Shown here: piece after piece, positions 24,409 to 34,251 of the stretch
Position numbering within the stretch: the stretch's first letter is position 1
Layout of the letters: the number at the start of each line of letters is the position of its first letter
Assembly: GCA_964455095.1 (NCBI GenBank)
Contig: CAYVUV010000077.1
Location: 3,050-67,049, forward strand
Length of the DNA: 64,000 bases
DNA from: CAYVUV01 sp964455095
GTDB taxonomy: Bacteria; Desulfobacterota; Binatia; HRBIN30; CADEER01
Direction of reading: 5' to 3'
Position numbers and translations under genes: made by a program
The notes under the pieces: model-generated
Databases searched by the model: none
What the model saw: only the letters and a program-made list of their open reading frames with translations
What the model was told of the DNA's origin: nothing

Positions 24409-24789
24409 ATGGGCGTAAAGCGTATCTTGGTGGTCGAGGACAACTTGGATAATCGGCGGATCCTTGTGTACCGGCTGAAGCGGATCGGCGAGTTTGAGAT
24501 TGTCGAGGCGAGTAACGGTGAAGAGGCACTGAGCGCTGTGCAATCGTCGCCGCCGCCTGATCTCATCTTCATGGACCTCAAGATGCCCGTCATGGACGGC
24601 TGGGAGGCTACGAAGCGAATTCGGGAATTGGAGGCCGGACGACTGATCCCGATTATCGCTTTGACCGCGCAAGCGATGGCTGGAGACGAACAAAAGGCTC
24701 TGGCGGCCGGCTGCGATGACTATCTCGCGAAGCCTATCGTAGACCTGAACGTGGTGCGCACGAAGATGGAGCGATTGCTGAATCGGTGA
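24409..24789 (+). CDS. Single-domain response regulator (CheY-like receiver)
   Basis: A 126-residue receiver with no output domain. The acidic pair is in LVVEDN (residues 7-12), the phosphorylated Asp in LIFMDLKMPVMDGWEA (Asp near residue 56), Thr in ALTAQAM and Lys in LAKPI. Typical phospho-acceptor of a two-component system acting by protein-protein contact, as do CheY, Spo0F and DivK. No histidine kinase is in the window. It lies between the terminator of the paralog array and the second long-linker protein, so a link to that locus is possible but unproved. Confidence 0.93.
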   Translation: MGVKRILVVEDNLDNRRILVYRLKRIGEFEIVEASNGEEALSAVQSSPPPDLIFMDLKMPVMDGWEATKRIRELEAGRLIPIIALTAQAMAGDEQKALAAGCDDYLAKPIVDLNVVRTKMERLLNR

Positions 24790-25219
24790 GTGGGATTGGG
24801 AGACGCCTGCAGCGAACCGCCCATTTGCGTTGTCCTCGGAGTTGCTGGTGGGCGGTACTGACAACAGCGGTCGCCACGCCAGATAGTTGGCGCGGCTGCG
24901 CTTCGGTCTGCAGCATGGTCGGCTTCGAGTGGAGCTGCCGAGGGGTGCCGGCAAATGTAGCCGGCGATTTGAGGGTAGCCCATGCGAGAGCGCTTTCTCG
25001 CGGGTTCCTGGTGGTCACGGCCTTCTCGAAGTAGTCTGGTAAGTTGGGCCAGGCGTGTCGCGCGTGCAGCAAAGTAGTTGAATGACTGCATCCCTCTCAG
25101 GGCTGAGTAGGGAGTGATCCGAGCCCGACGGTGGATGAGCGGGCAGGCGGGCGTGGGGTCGCCTGGCGTGGGCCCGTTTCAATTGGGACGAGTCTGCGCA
25201 CGTGGTCAGAGCAGCAACT
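24790..25219. other. Gap of 430 bases between receiver and second linker protein
   Basis: No protein-coding ORF on either strand resembles a known family; minus-strand frames here have low-complexity composition. No terminator or clear promoter box was found. It may hold the promoter and leader of the gene starting at 25220. Confidence 0.5.
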
Positions 25220-27913
25220 ATGAAGAGGCTGAAGTCGCTAGTGGGAGGGGGCACCGCAGGGCCGCGCTTGCTCGCCGTCGCGGGGGTGTTTGGCCTGCTA
25301 TCGGGATGGGGCGGAATCGCTCGTGCACAGGACGGTGCGTGCGAGGGATTGGCGCGCGAGGACAGGGTGGCTGCCGTAATCGGAGCAGCGTTCGGGGGAA
25401 TGCCGACGTGTGTTGGGATCGACTTGAACGGTGATGGGAGCGTTGGGGCGGCAGACTTGGTCCGCGCCATAGTTCTGGTGAGTACACCGACGCCGACAGC
25501 GGTTGCTACACCGAGCGCGACAGCGACAGCGAACCTCACGGCTTCGGCTACAGTATCGCCAACTGCACAGACGCCGGTGGAAACGCCAACGCCGACGGTG
25601 ACGACGAGCCCATCAAGTACAGTTACTGCGACAGAGAGTGCCTCTCCGGCGCCAACCGCGACCCCCAGCGGTGAGCTGAGTGCGAGTGCGACACCTAGTT
25701 CGACCCGGACGTTCCAAGAGGCGACGGCAAGCCCCTCGGTAACCGTCTTCGTTCCTTCAGCCACCGCGACCCATACCGAATTGCCCGCGTCTCCCACATT
25801 GACGCCTACCCCATCGCCGAGCTCGACAAAGGTGACGGAGGCGACGTCGACACCGACGGTAGGGCTGCCCACCGTCACGCGCACGGAATCCGAGGCGGAC
25901 ACCCCGACGCCGACCGGTACCGGGCCAGTTTCTACGCGTACTCGGACGCCCAGCCGTACGCTAACGGGTCAGCCGACGAGCACCATAACTCGCACGCCGT
26001 TTCCGAGCCGCACGCCCACCGAGACGCGCACAGGAACCCGCACGCGGACACCATCGCGAACTCCACGCGAGTCACCTTCTCCGCTGCCGACGGAGACGCT
26101 CGGCACGATCCCCACTCCGACGCGGAGTGGCACCCGAACCAAAACACCCGTCGGGCCAACGCCTACACCGACGCGCACGTCAACCGCTCACGCGACGGCT
26201 ACGCTCGACGGTATCGCGACGACGACTCCCGAGAGCAGCGCCACGCCGACACGAACCTCTGTTGAGGGAGAGCTGACTCCGACACGTACACGCACACCGA
26301 CGGTGACTATGATCGGCTCCACGCCGACGCGGTCGGCCACAGTGGACGGGATCACGGCGACACAAACGCCCACCCGTACCCCAACGCCGACAACTGTCGG
26401 GTTTACGCCGACGCGGTCTGCCACAGTGCCGGTGGCCACGTCGACGCGAACGCCCCCCCGCACCTCAACGCCGACAACGATCGGCTCTACGCCCACGCGG
26501 TCGGCCACGGTGCCGGTGGCCACGTCGACGCGAACGCCTACCCGCACCCCAACACCGACAGCTGTCGGCTCCACGCCGACGCGGTCGGCCACAGTGCAGG
26601 CGGCCACGGCGACCCGCACGTCATCGCGGACAGCCACTGCGACCAGTGTCCCCTCGCACACCGTTTCTCGGACCCCGACATCTTCCCGCACTGCAACGCA
26701 GACGCGCGCCGCAAGCGCAACGCCCACACTCACGCGGACGGCTACCCCAACTTCTACGGGGACGAGCAATCCGACCTTGACGCGCACGCGCACCGCAACT
26801 CAGACGCGCACGCCGACACCCATCCCGACGGCCAGCCGTACGGCCACGCCGAAGGCGACTTCCTCTCCTACCAGGACCCTGACGCCAACCTCGACGTCAT
26901 CCCCGGCTCTGACTCAAACTCGAACGCCAACCACGGCCGGAACCGCGACGGTCACCGGATCGCGCACGAGCACTGCTACCCGTACTGCCACGGCAACTCG
27001 AACAGTTACCTCAACGGGCACGGCTACTCGCACCGCCACCGTGACTCGCAGCCACACCACTACCGCGACCCTCACTCGTACGAGCACGCGGACCCTGACT
27101 CCGGCGCCGAGCGCAACTGCTTCGCATACCCCGCTGCCACCCACGCTGACCCCAACCCGCAGCAGGACACCAACCGCCACGGTCACGGCGACGCGCACGG
27201 TGACACTGACTGCCACCCCCACTGCCTCTGGTACCCCGTCACGCACCAGAACGGGGACGCGCACGCCGACATCGTCGCGAACTCCGACGCGAACTCCTTC
27301 GATTACGCCAACCTTCGGGACGAACGGGCCGGTCGTTGCGTTCTTTGGCGTCGCGAGTGCCAATGGAAAGGTGAACACGCCGATCGGCGACATACAGGGA
27401 GTTCCCGTTTATCAGCGGATCTTGCCGCAGGGCTTCTTCATCGTGTTCGAGGCCAGGCCAGGACCCAGTGGACGTCCGGTCGGTCAGACCACGTTTGAGC
27501 ACAGCCCGTCAGATCCGAATGTCCTTCCGGACTTTCAGATCGTCTCCTCGCGCGCTCTGGGCAACGGCAGTGCCGCGGTGTGCGACATCACGGCCCCCGG
27601 ATTCATTGGCGGGGTCCCGGCGGTTGATCCGCCCGCATTCGGCGGAAGTCAGATGGTCAGTAACGCGATAAACGATTTTGCCTGCCGGTTCGACGCGCGG
27701 CGCATGAGCACTGACGCTTGCACGCGCAACGCGTTTCAGGAAGATCGATTCGTCAGCACCGGATCCGGCGTGGTGCAGTTCTGCTCGACTGTCGGGGTAG
27801 GTCAGGAAATCGCCTTCCCGCTGGGGGACACGCGACTGACCGCTCGAGCCCTCGATAACCTGGGACAGCCGGGGCTGCCGGCGAGCATCATCATCCGCGT
27901 GGTCGGTGACTGA
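25220..27913 (+). CDS. Secreted dockerin-like protein with a giant Thr/Pro-rich linker (second flanking copy)
   Basis: An 897-residue protein. The signal peptide (residues 1-35, VAGVFGLLSGWGGIARA) is followed by a dockerin-like loop DLNGDGSVGAADLVRAI. The linker spans about residues 88-700 and is built of Thr/Pro/Ser/Arg, including four 28-residue repeats. The C-terminal domain (about 702-897) has FACRFDARR, DACTRN, QFCSTV, FPLGDT and ALDNLGQPG, aligning with the end of the protein at 15722-18604. The two proteins therefore share architecture and bracket the four secreted paralogs. ATG 25220 gives a tidy signal peptide; a GTG at 25202 is possible. It is convergent with the XRE gene. Confidence 0.85.
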   Translation: MKRLKSLVGGGTAGPRLLAVAGVFGLLSGWGGIARAQDGACEGLAREDRVAAVIGAAFGGMPTCVGIDLNGDGSVGAADLVRAIVLVSTPTPTAVATPSATATANLTASATVSPTAQTPVETPTPTVTTSPSSTVTATESASPAPTATPSGELSASATPSSTRTFQEATASPSVTVFVPSATATHTELPASPTLTPTPSPSSTKVTEATSTPTVGLPTVTRTESEADTPTPTGTGPVSTRTRTPSRTLTGQPTSTITRTPFPSRTPTETRTGTRTRTPSRTPRESPSPLPTETLGTIPTPTRSGTRTKTPVGPTPTPTRTSTAHATATLDGIATTTPESSATPTRTSVEGELTPTRTRTPTVTMIGSTPTRSATVDGITATQTPTRTPTPTTVGFTPTRSATVPVATSTRTPPRTSTPTTIGSTPTRSATVPVATSTRTPTRTPTPTAVGSTPTRSATVQAATATRTSSRTATATSVPSHTVSRTPTSSRTATQTRAASATPTLTRTATPTSTGTSNPTLTRTRTATQTRTPTPIPTASRTATPKATSSPTRTLTPTSTSSPALTQTRTPTTAGTATVTGSRTSTATRTATATRTVTSTGTATRTATVTRSHTTTATLTRTSTRTLTPAPSATASHTPLPPTLTPTRSRTPTATVTATRTVTLTATPTASGTPSRTRTGTRTPTSSRTPTRTPSITPTFGTNGPVVAFFGVASANGKVNTPIGDIQGVPVYQRILPQGFFIVFEARPGPSGRPVGQTTFEHSPSDPNVLPDFQIVSSRALGNGSAAVCDITAPGFIGGVPAVDPPAFGGSQMVSNAINDFACRFDARRMSTDACTRNAFQEDRFVSTGSGVVQFCSTVGVGQEIAFPLGDTRLTARALDNLGQPGLPASIIIRVVGD
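26309..26644 (+). repeat. Tandem 84-base repeat, four copies, inside the linker
   Basis: Four units of 84 bases encode 28-residue repeats of the form IGSTPTRSATV...TPTRTPTPT, imperfect between copies (for example DGITATQ against PVATSTR). The period is a multiple of three, so copy-number change keeps the frame. Confidence 0.8.
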
Positions 27914-27975
27914 GCGTCCGTATCGACCCGGGACGCGGTCGATGCTCAGACCGTGTCGCCTGGTGGCAGCCCCGG

Positions 27976-28212
27976 TCAGTGGATGGGGTCTTTGAGCTCG
28001 GGCGGTGCTGATCCGTTCTCAGGCCCCGGGACGCTGGTGCTCACGCCGTGTCGGCTGGCAAACTCCATGATCGTCGCGCGGGCGAGCTTGCTGGGTCTGA
28101 AGCGACCGTTCTCCCAGCGATTCACCGTTCCGACGGTGATCCCAAGCGCGTGCGCGAACTCCTCTTGGGTCATTCCGAGCTGACGGCGTAGCCGGCGAAC
28201 GAAATCACTCAT
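27976..28212 (-). CDS. XRE-family helix-turn-helix regulator
   Basis: A 78-residue single-domain protein. The HTH is visible as LRRQLGMTQEEFAHALGITVGTVNRWENGRFRPS, the classic Cro/C1 pattern with TQEE and NRWE. The ATG at 28212 has GGAAG 5 bases upstream; a longer frame (to 28341) has no supporting site, though an ATG at 28224 is possible. The tail VPGPENGSAPPELKD is likely unstructured. It is convergent with the second linker protein and divergent from the DUF1232 gene, either of which it might control. Confidence 0.88.
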   Translation of the reverse strand: MSDFVRRLRRQLGMTQEEFAHALGITVGTVNRWENGRFRPSKLARATIMEFASRHGVSTSVPGPENGSAPPELKDPIH

Positions 28213-28441
28213 GTTGTCTTCCATCTCTCTCACGTGCCTCCGATTTCCAATGCGACCCTTGTGGCAACAGTCCGCAGCAAGCGATATGCCACAGGCAATT
28301 GCGAGTCGTGGGTCACGTCGAGTGTGAAGTTGTAGTGTCAAATTGATGGCAGGTTCTGTAGATTACGCCCCTTCGCGCCGTCGCGGTTGACTTTTTGGTG
28401 GCCGCTCCCGCATGGTGGCCAATATGGTGGGGGGGAGCCGC

Positions 28442-29080
28442 ATGCCGGCTATGGCTGTGATCGTCTTCTCGGCTGTATCGACTTTGGCGGTGGCGCTTGG
28501 CGGCCTCGAGGTGTCGGCCTTGCCCTTTGCGGTTGGTGCGCAGGCTCAGGAGGCGGACGAGGTGGAGGAGCCGGCGCTCGAAGAGAGCATCGGCAGTTTC
28601 ACCCAAGAAGTCCTAACGGGCACCAAGCGCCTGGTGCGCCGCTCTTACTGGATGCTGTCCCGGACCGTGATTGTGTGGGGGCGGTGGATCCGACGGGCGG
28701 CCCTGTTCATCCCGATCGCGTTGGTGATCGCGTTGGCGGATCGAGCGCTCGTCGCGGCCTGGCGTCGCGAGGGCTTGAGCGTGCTGGCGAACTATGTGCC
28801 GCTGATGCTCTATGTCTACGCCCGTTTGTTGTTCTCGCGCGCGGTGCGCTGGTGGTGGAAGCTCATGGTCTTCGTCGCGATTGCCTACGGCGTGCGCCGG
28901 CGCGACCTGTTCCCCGATCGAAGCGTGGTGCCGGGCCTGGTCGACGACATCGCCATCATTGCGGTTGCGACGCGCGCGTTCCTGTCCGCATGCCCGGAAG
29001 CGCTGGTTTCCGCCTATGCGGAACGCGCGCTGAGTTGGCGGCGGCGCTTTCTCACGCTGCAACGCGCCCGACAGCGATAG
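28442..29080 (+). CDS. DUF1232 (YkvA-like) membrane protein
   Basis: A 212-residue protein. An N-terminal signal-like or first membrane segment is followed by an acidic linker (QEADEVEEPALEE), a basic amphipathic region, a span (LFIPIALVIALAD) and the DUF1232 block WWWKLMVFVAIAYGVRRRDLFPDRSVVPGLVDD, whose P-D-x-x-P-x-x-G-x-x-D-D pattern marks the family. Function is unknown across the family. The ATG at 28442 has GGGGGGAG about 4 bases upstream; in-frame ATGs at 28412 and 28424 add only a few residues. Confidence 0.85.
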   Translation: MPAMAVIVFSAVSTLAVALGGLEVSALPFAVGAQAQEADEVEEPALEESIGSFTQEVLTGTKRLVRRSYWMLSRTVIVWGRWIRRAALFIPIALVIALADRALVAAWRREGLSVLANYVPLMLYVYARLLFSRAVRWWWKLMVFVAIAYGVRRRDLFPDRSVVPGLVDDIAIIAVATRAFLSACPEALVSAYAERALSWRRRFLTLQRARQR

Positions 29081-29122
29081 CGCGGCGGCGTAGGGAGAGC
29101 CCCATTCCGCGCGGGGGGCGGC

Positions 29123-29566
29123 TCACTTGCCTGTCACACCTTGCCGCGCGCGTTGCGGGAGGGCAGACGCTTCGTCTCCTTGCGGTCGGACGTCGTTGTT
29201 CGAGAGATCCACGCGCCAAACGGCGACGCGATGCGCCTCTCCTTCTTTCCAGAGCAGCGTGACTTCGTAGTCCGGCCCGTCCTTCTGCTTGGCATCCCAC
29301 GTGAACTCACCGACGTAGGACTCTTGCTCCTTGGCCTTCAGTGAGTAGCCGCGGATGAGGTCGTTGAGCGTCTCTGTATTCGGACCGTCAGGCCGAGACT
29401 GTTTGACGAGGTTGGCGGCTTCATCGCCTCTTCCCTCCCAGGTCTGCGACGACTGCAGCTGAGAGATGATGAGCCAGGCAAAGAGCCCGGCGAAGACGAA
29501 GAGTCCACCCCAGCCGATAATAGCGGGCCAAGAACTCTCTTTGTGATGGGTATCCGATGCGGTCAT
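29123..29566 (-). CDS. Hypothetical protein with one N-terminal membrane span
   Basis: A 147-residue protein, not recognised. After a short polar start (MTASDTHHKESS) comes one span (IIGWGGLFVFAGLFAWLIIS). The rest is a soluble domain of about 100 residues with alternating strands (ESYVGEFTWDAK, YEVTLLWKEGEAHRVAVWRVDLS), likely periplasmic. The ATG at 29566 has an AAGGGA site upstream. The ORF extends to 29605 without support. It is convergent with the DUF1232 gene. Confidence 0.75.
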   Translation of the reverse strand: MTASDTHHKESSWPAIIGWGGLFVFAGLFAWLIISQLQSSQTWEGRGDEAANLVKQSRPDGPNTETLNDLIRGYSLKAKEQESYVGEFTWDAKQKDGPDYEVTLLWKEGEAHRVAVWRVDLSNNDVRPQGDEASALPQRARQGVTGK

Positions 29567-29690
29567 GTGCTGTCCCTTCGATGAGTGTGCTGAACTGGAG
29601 CGCACGCGAATGCGCGCTTGGGGCGAATCGATTGACCCGAATTTCTACCCGAGGCTCGTTGACCTGGCAACTGGCGAGGTCAGGAGATCG

Positions 29691-30428
29691 CTAGAGATGG
29701 CCCGGGGATCCGGTACCGCGCCCCTCGCGGCGTCCCTTGCGCAGAATCGGGATGGAGCGGATCCGCTCGTCGGGCAGCAGGTCCCACAAAATGCCCCGCG
29801 GCCGCGGATAGAGGCTCGGGGCCGCCACGACCTGGTCAGGCGTGATCATAAAGTCGACCGGGATGTCGTGTGCCCGCATGGGAATTCGGTCGTCGACGAT
29901 TTGTAGCTGGTGAACCGTCGTCATGATCGGCGTGTACTCGCGCACCTTGCCGGCTTGCCGCAAGAGCGCGTATTCGAGATCGCTCGCGCCGCTGCCTCTT
30001 CCCAAGCGGGCTCCCTGACGCGAGACGGCTACCGACCCGATCATCACCAGATCGACCGGGCGCAGCTCATGCGGGGCGACCGGTCGTCCGAGCTGCATCG
30101 CGCCGCGCAAGCTCGCGGCGCGCCAGGCGCGCGCTCCGATCCGAGCCGGATCGATCTCGAGGAAGCAATGCTCCGCCCGCAGCCCGGGCATGGGCAAGTA
30201 GAGAATCTTTCCTTCGCGCAGTGCGGCGCGGCGCACTGCGAGCTGCGGCGCACCGAGATCCGTCTTGATGACTTTGGCGCGTTTCCAGATGGTGAGTTGG
30301 CAGAGCAGGTTGGCGGCTCGCTCGGCACCGGCGAAGTTCGGCACGCGACCGTACGGACTCGGGAACCGCGCAACACCCGCGACGGTCACTCGGGTCCAGA
30401 CCTTGTGCCGGATCGCATCCTTCGTCAT
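29691..30428 (-). CDS. 5-formyltetrahydrofolate cyclo-ligase-like protein (MTHFSD type)
   Basis: A 245-residue protein. The pattern IRHKVWTRVTVAGVARFP, GRVPNFAGAERAANLL, LYLPMPGLRAE, VDLVMIGSVAVSRQGARLGRGSGASDLEYALL and TTVHQLQIV matches the N-terminal domain of MTHFSD, a divergent branch of the 5-formyl-THF cyclo-ligase family. The family's GxGxGxxD loop is present as GRGSGASD. True cyclo-ligases convert 5-formyl-THF to 5,10-methenyl-THF; the MTHFSD branch is not firmly assigned. It sits last in an operon with tRNA-modification genes (trmI, TtuA-like, sulfur carrier), 80 bases behind trmI. Confidence 0.8.
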   Translation of the reverse strand: MTKDAIRHKVWTRVTVAGVARFPSPYGRVPNFAGAERAANLLCQLTIWKRAKVIKTDLGAPQLAVRRAALREGKILYLPMPGLRAEHCFLEIDPARIGARAWRAASLRGAMQLGRPVAPHELRPVDLVMIGSVAVSRQGARLGRGSGASDLEYALLRQAGKVREYTPIMTTVHQLQIVDDRIPMRAHDIPVDFMITPDQVVAAPSLYPRPRGILWDLLPDERIRSIPILRKGRREGRGTGSPGHL

Positions 30429-30508
30429 CGACTCACGTGCTCATCGCCAAGGACCTCTGCTACTACAGGCCGGCTCGAGCAGTCAATCAGCGTGGAGCCC
30501 GCGCGCCG

Positions 30509-31333
30509 TCAGTCTTCGGCGTCGCTGTCGGGAAGCCTTCGGCAGGTGATGATGAAGCCCGTGTGACCGATCATGCGGTGCTCGGGCCGAATGCTCAGGC
30601 CCTTCACGTACCAGAAGCGCACCAGCGTCTCCAAAGCTTGCACGGCCCCGAAGCCGCCGACTCGCGCCTGGTCGACGAACTGCTTGACCTGCATCACCGT
30701 CGGAACATACGCCACCAACACCGCACCCGGACGCAACGCGCCCGCGGCATGGGCCAGCATCGTCCACGGCTCGGCGAGGTCGATCACCATGCGGTCGAAA
30801 TCGCGCTCGCTGATCCCCGCCGTCGCATCGCCGAGCTTGAGGGTCCAGTTCGGCGCCTCGCCGTGGAACGCGCGCACGTTGTTCTGCGCCATCTCGAAGA
30901 AGTCCTGACGCAACTCATACGAGACGACGTGCCCGGTCGAGCCCACCGCGCGCAGCAACGCCATCGTCATGGCGCCGGGTCCGACGCCAATCTCGAGCAC
31001 GCGTGCACCCGGCCCGATGTCACCCCACATCAGAATCGGGCCGATGTCCTTCGGGTAGATGACCTGGGCCTGACGCGGCAGGTTGGGCACCAGGCTCGCA
31101 AACGTCGGGGTGAGCATGAGGAAGGGTTCGCCCGCGCTGTTGCGGACGGTGCTTCCGTCGGCCATCCCGATCAGGTCATCGGCTTGCATCGTGCCTTCGC
31201 GCACGTGCAGCCGAGTGCCAGGGCGCAGCACGCGCAGGTATTCGCGGTCCTTTCGGTCGATCAGCAGGATGTGATCGCCGGGCCGCAGCCGCCCGGGTGC
31301 CGCCGCTTGCGTCTCGGATACCGGTTCGTCCAT
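30509..31333 (-). CDS. trmI: tRNA (adenine-58-N1)-methyltransferase TrmI
   Basis: A 274-residue Rossmann-fold SAM methyltransferase of the TrmI type. The N-terminal domain has LRPGDHILLIDRKDREYLRVL. Next comes the link PRQAQVIYPKDIGPILMWGDIGPGARVLEIGVGPGAMTMAL, with SAM-binding motif I EIGVGPGA, then YELRQDFFEMAQNNV and the catalytic-site MVIDLAEPWTML (Asp-Leu-Pro position shows DLAEP). It methylates N1 of A58 in the T-loop of tRNA as a tetramer in family members. The ATG at 31333 is chosen over an upstream TTG. The gene lies 28 bases behind the TtuA-like gene. Confidence 0.93.
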   Translation of the reverse strand: MDEPVSETQAAAPGRLRPGDHILLIDRKDREYLRVLRPGTRLHVREGTMQADDLIGMADGSTVRNSAGEPFLMLTPTFASLVPNLPRQAQVIYPKDIGPILMWGDIGPGARVLEIGVGPGAMTMALLRAVGSTGHVVSYELRQDFFEMAQNNVRAFHGEAPNWTLKLGDATAGISERDFDRMVIDLAEPWTMLAHAAGALRPGAVLVAYVPTVMQVKQFVDQARVGGFGAVQALETLVRFWYVKGLSIRPEHRMIGHTGFIITCRRLPDSDAED

Positions 31334-31361
31334 CAACTCACTTTGAGGCGCCGCCCGAAGG

Positions 31362-32288
31362 TCACGCGCCGCCGACTGCTGCTCGGTTGCGGCGTATCTC
31401 GACCTCGCGCAGCAGCTTGCAGTACGAGCAGACCGCGCCGTATGCGGGGCTGCCGCAGCGCTCGCAATCTTGTGGGGGTTCAGTGGGCGCCTCGGCCAGC
31501 GCGACCCGCCCGGTTCGCAAAAACTCCTGCACGAACTTGAGCTTGCTCCCCGGGCTTGCAGCTTCGAGTCGGTTCAGCATGTCCTTGTAGACGAGCTGTG
31601 ACGCCCCGATGCTGTTCGGGCACTCGTCGACGATGTAGTCGATGCCGCGGAAGAAGGAGTAGACCGCGCTCTCGTATTCGCTGGTGCGAAACAGTGGCTT
31701 GACCTTGCGCACGAAGCGCGGATGCGTCGGCTCCAACACCGGCCGCTGGCGCACGAGGTGATCCATCTGCCAATGCAACACGTTGCCGAGCAGACGCGCG
31801 GCTTCGTCATCGAGGTTGTGACCCGTCGCGACGACGGGGAATCCCCGGTCGACGGCCAGCCGATCGAAGTAGTGGCGTTTGAGCGTGCCGCAGGCCGAGC
31901 AGGCAGGGCGGTGGGTATTGCTCGCCACCATCGGGACGGAGAGTCCTTCCTCGGCTAACGGAACGGTGAGGAGCGGCAGCCCGCGCGCGCTGGCGAACTC
32001 GACCGTCTTGCGCGTCGACTGATCCGAGTAGTCGCCGATGCCGAGCGACAGATGTAGTCCGGTGGTGCGATAGCCGAGCGTGACGAGTATGTCCCACAGC
32101 GCCAGGCTGTCCTTCCCGCCCGACACCGCGACGAGCACCGGCTCGTCCTTGGTGAACATCCGCTCCTTCTCAATCGCGCGTTCGACCTGGCGTTGCATGT
32201 AGAACACGAAACAGGGGCGGCAGAAGCCGGCGTTGTGGTGGCGCAGCTGCACTTCGGCGCGCGCGCGGCAGCGGGTGCAATTCTTCAT
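31362..32288 (-). CDS. TtuA-like tRNA 2-thiouridine synthetase
   Basis: A 308-residue ATP-pyrophosphatase family protein. An N-terminal zinc finger (CTRCRARAEV...GFCRPC) comes first, then the PP-loop AVSGGKDSLALWD (residues 54-66), the CSACG and HNLDDEA motifs, the third cluster-like Cys in DECPNS, and a C-terminal zinc finger CERCGSPAYGAVCSYC. This two-finger layout fits TtuA/Ncs6, which adenylates the uridine and inserts sulfur from a ubiquitin-like carrier (TtuB), using a [4Fe-4S] cluster. In Thermus TtuA makes s2T54. It lies downstream of a carrier gene and upstream of trmI, in keeping with that role. Confidence 0.88.
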   Translation of the reverse strand: MKNCTRCRARAEVQLRHHNAGFCRPCFVFYMQRQVERAIEKERMFTKDEPVLVAVSGGKDSLALWDILVTLGYRTTGLHLSLGIGDYSDQSTRKTVEFASARGLPLLTVPLAEEGLSVPMVASNTHRPACSACGTLKRHYFDRLAVDRGFPVVATGHNLDDEAARLLGNVLHWQMDHLVRQRPVLEPTHPRFVRKVKPLFRTSEYESAVYSFFRGIDYIVDECPNSIGASQLVYKDMLNRLEAASPGSKLKFVQEFLRTGRVALAEAPTEPPQDCERCGSPAYGAVCSYCKLLREVEIRRNRAAVGGA

Positions 32289-32364
32289 GCGCCTCCATCC
32301 GCGGGCGCCACGGCGCCCCGGCCGCCGTGCAGCCGCACGGCGGTAGTGCTCAGCCGAGGCACGC

Positions 32365-32562
32365 TCAGATGCCTCCGGAGATCACGGAGCGAACTTCGAT
32401 CTCGTCCTCGGCGCCCAGCATCTCGGTTTCGGGGACGAGCTCGTCGCCGCGGATCACCATGGCCGTCCCGGGCAGAAATCCGAGCTCGCTGAGGACGTCG
32501 CGCACGCGCCGACGGCCGGTAAGTTCCAGCTGCTTGCGCTGTGGCAAAACGGTGATTCGCAT
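32365..32562 (-). CDS. ThiS/MoaD-family sulfur carrier (TtuB-like)
   Basis: A 65-residue beta-grasp protein: MRITVLPQRKQLELTG, VRDVLSELGFLPGTAMVIRGDELV and EIEVRSVISGGI. The carrier Gly-Gly is present but the last residue is Ile, so the tail is GGI rather than a free GG. The gene is first in the operon with the TtuA-like thiolase, as expected for TtuB. The C-terminal residue would have to be removed before thiocarboxylation, or the Ile is a mutation; the stop codon follows directly. ThiS or MoaD roles are alternatives. Confidence 0.85.
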   Translation of the reverse strand: MRITVLPQRKQLELTGRRRVRDVLSELGFLPGTAMVIRGDELVPETEMLGAEDEIEVRSVISGGI

Positions 32563-32683
32563 GAGGCGGCCGGACAGTATGGGAAAGCCCTGAACCTGTC
32601 AATTCATGCGCGCGCGCCACGGCGCGCTTTACCTTGACTCGCTGGTGTGGGTCCGTTAAGCCGCCCGGAACGGGTACGATGCC

Positions 32684-34198
<1,515 letters not shown>

Positions 34199-34251
34199 CG
34201 GCCAACCTGCTGGGTCGCGGGGGGGCACGGCGGCGCCGCCGCGGCGCCTGA

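Noticed and set aside
26188..26793. Minus-strand ORF (201 residues) in the second linker
   Set aside because: It is again antisense of low-complexity coding sequence, with the same artificial Val/Arg/Gly composition.
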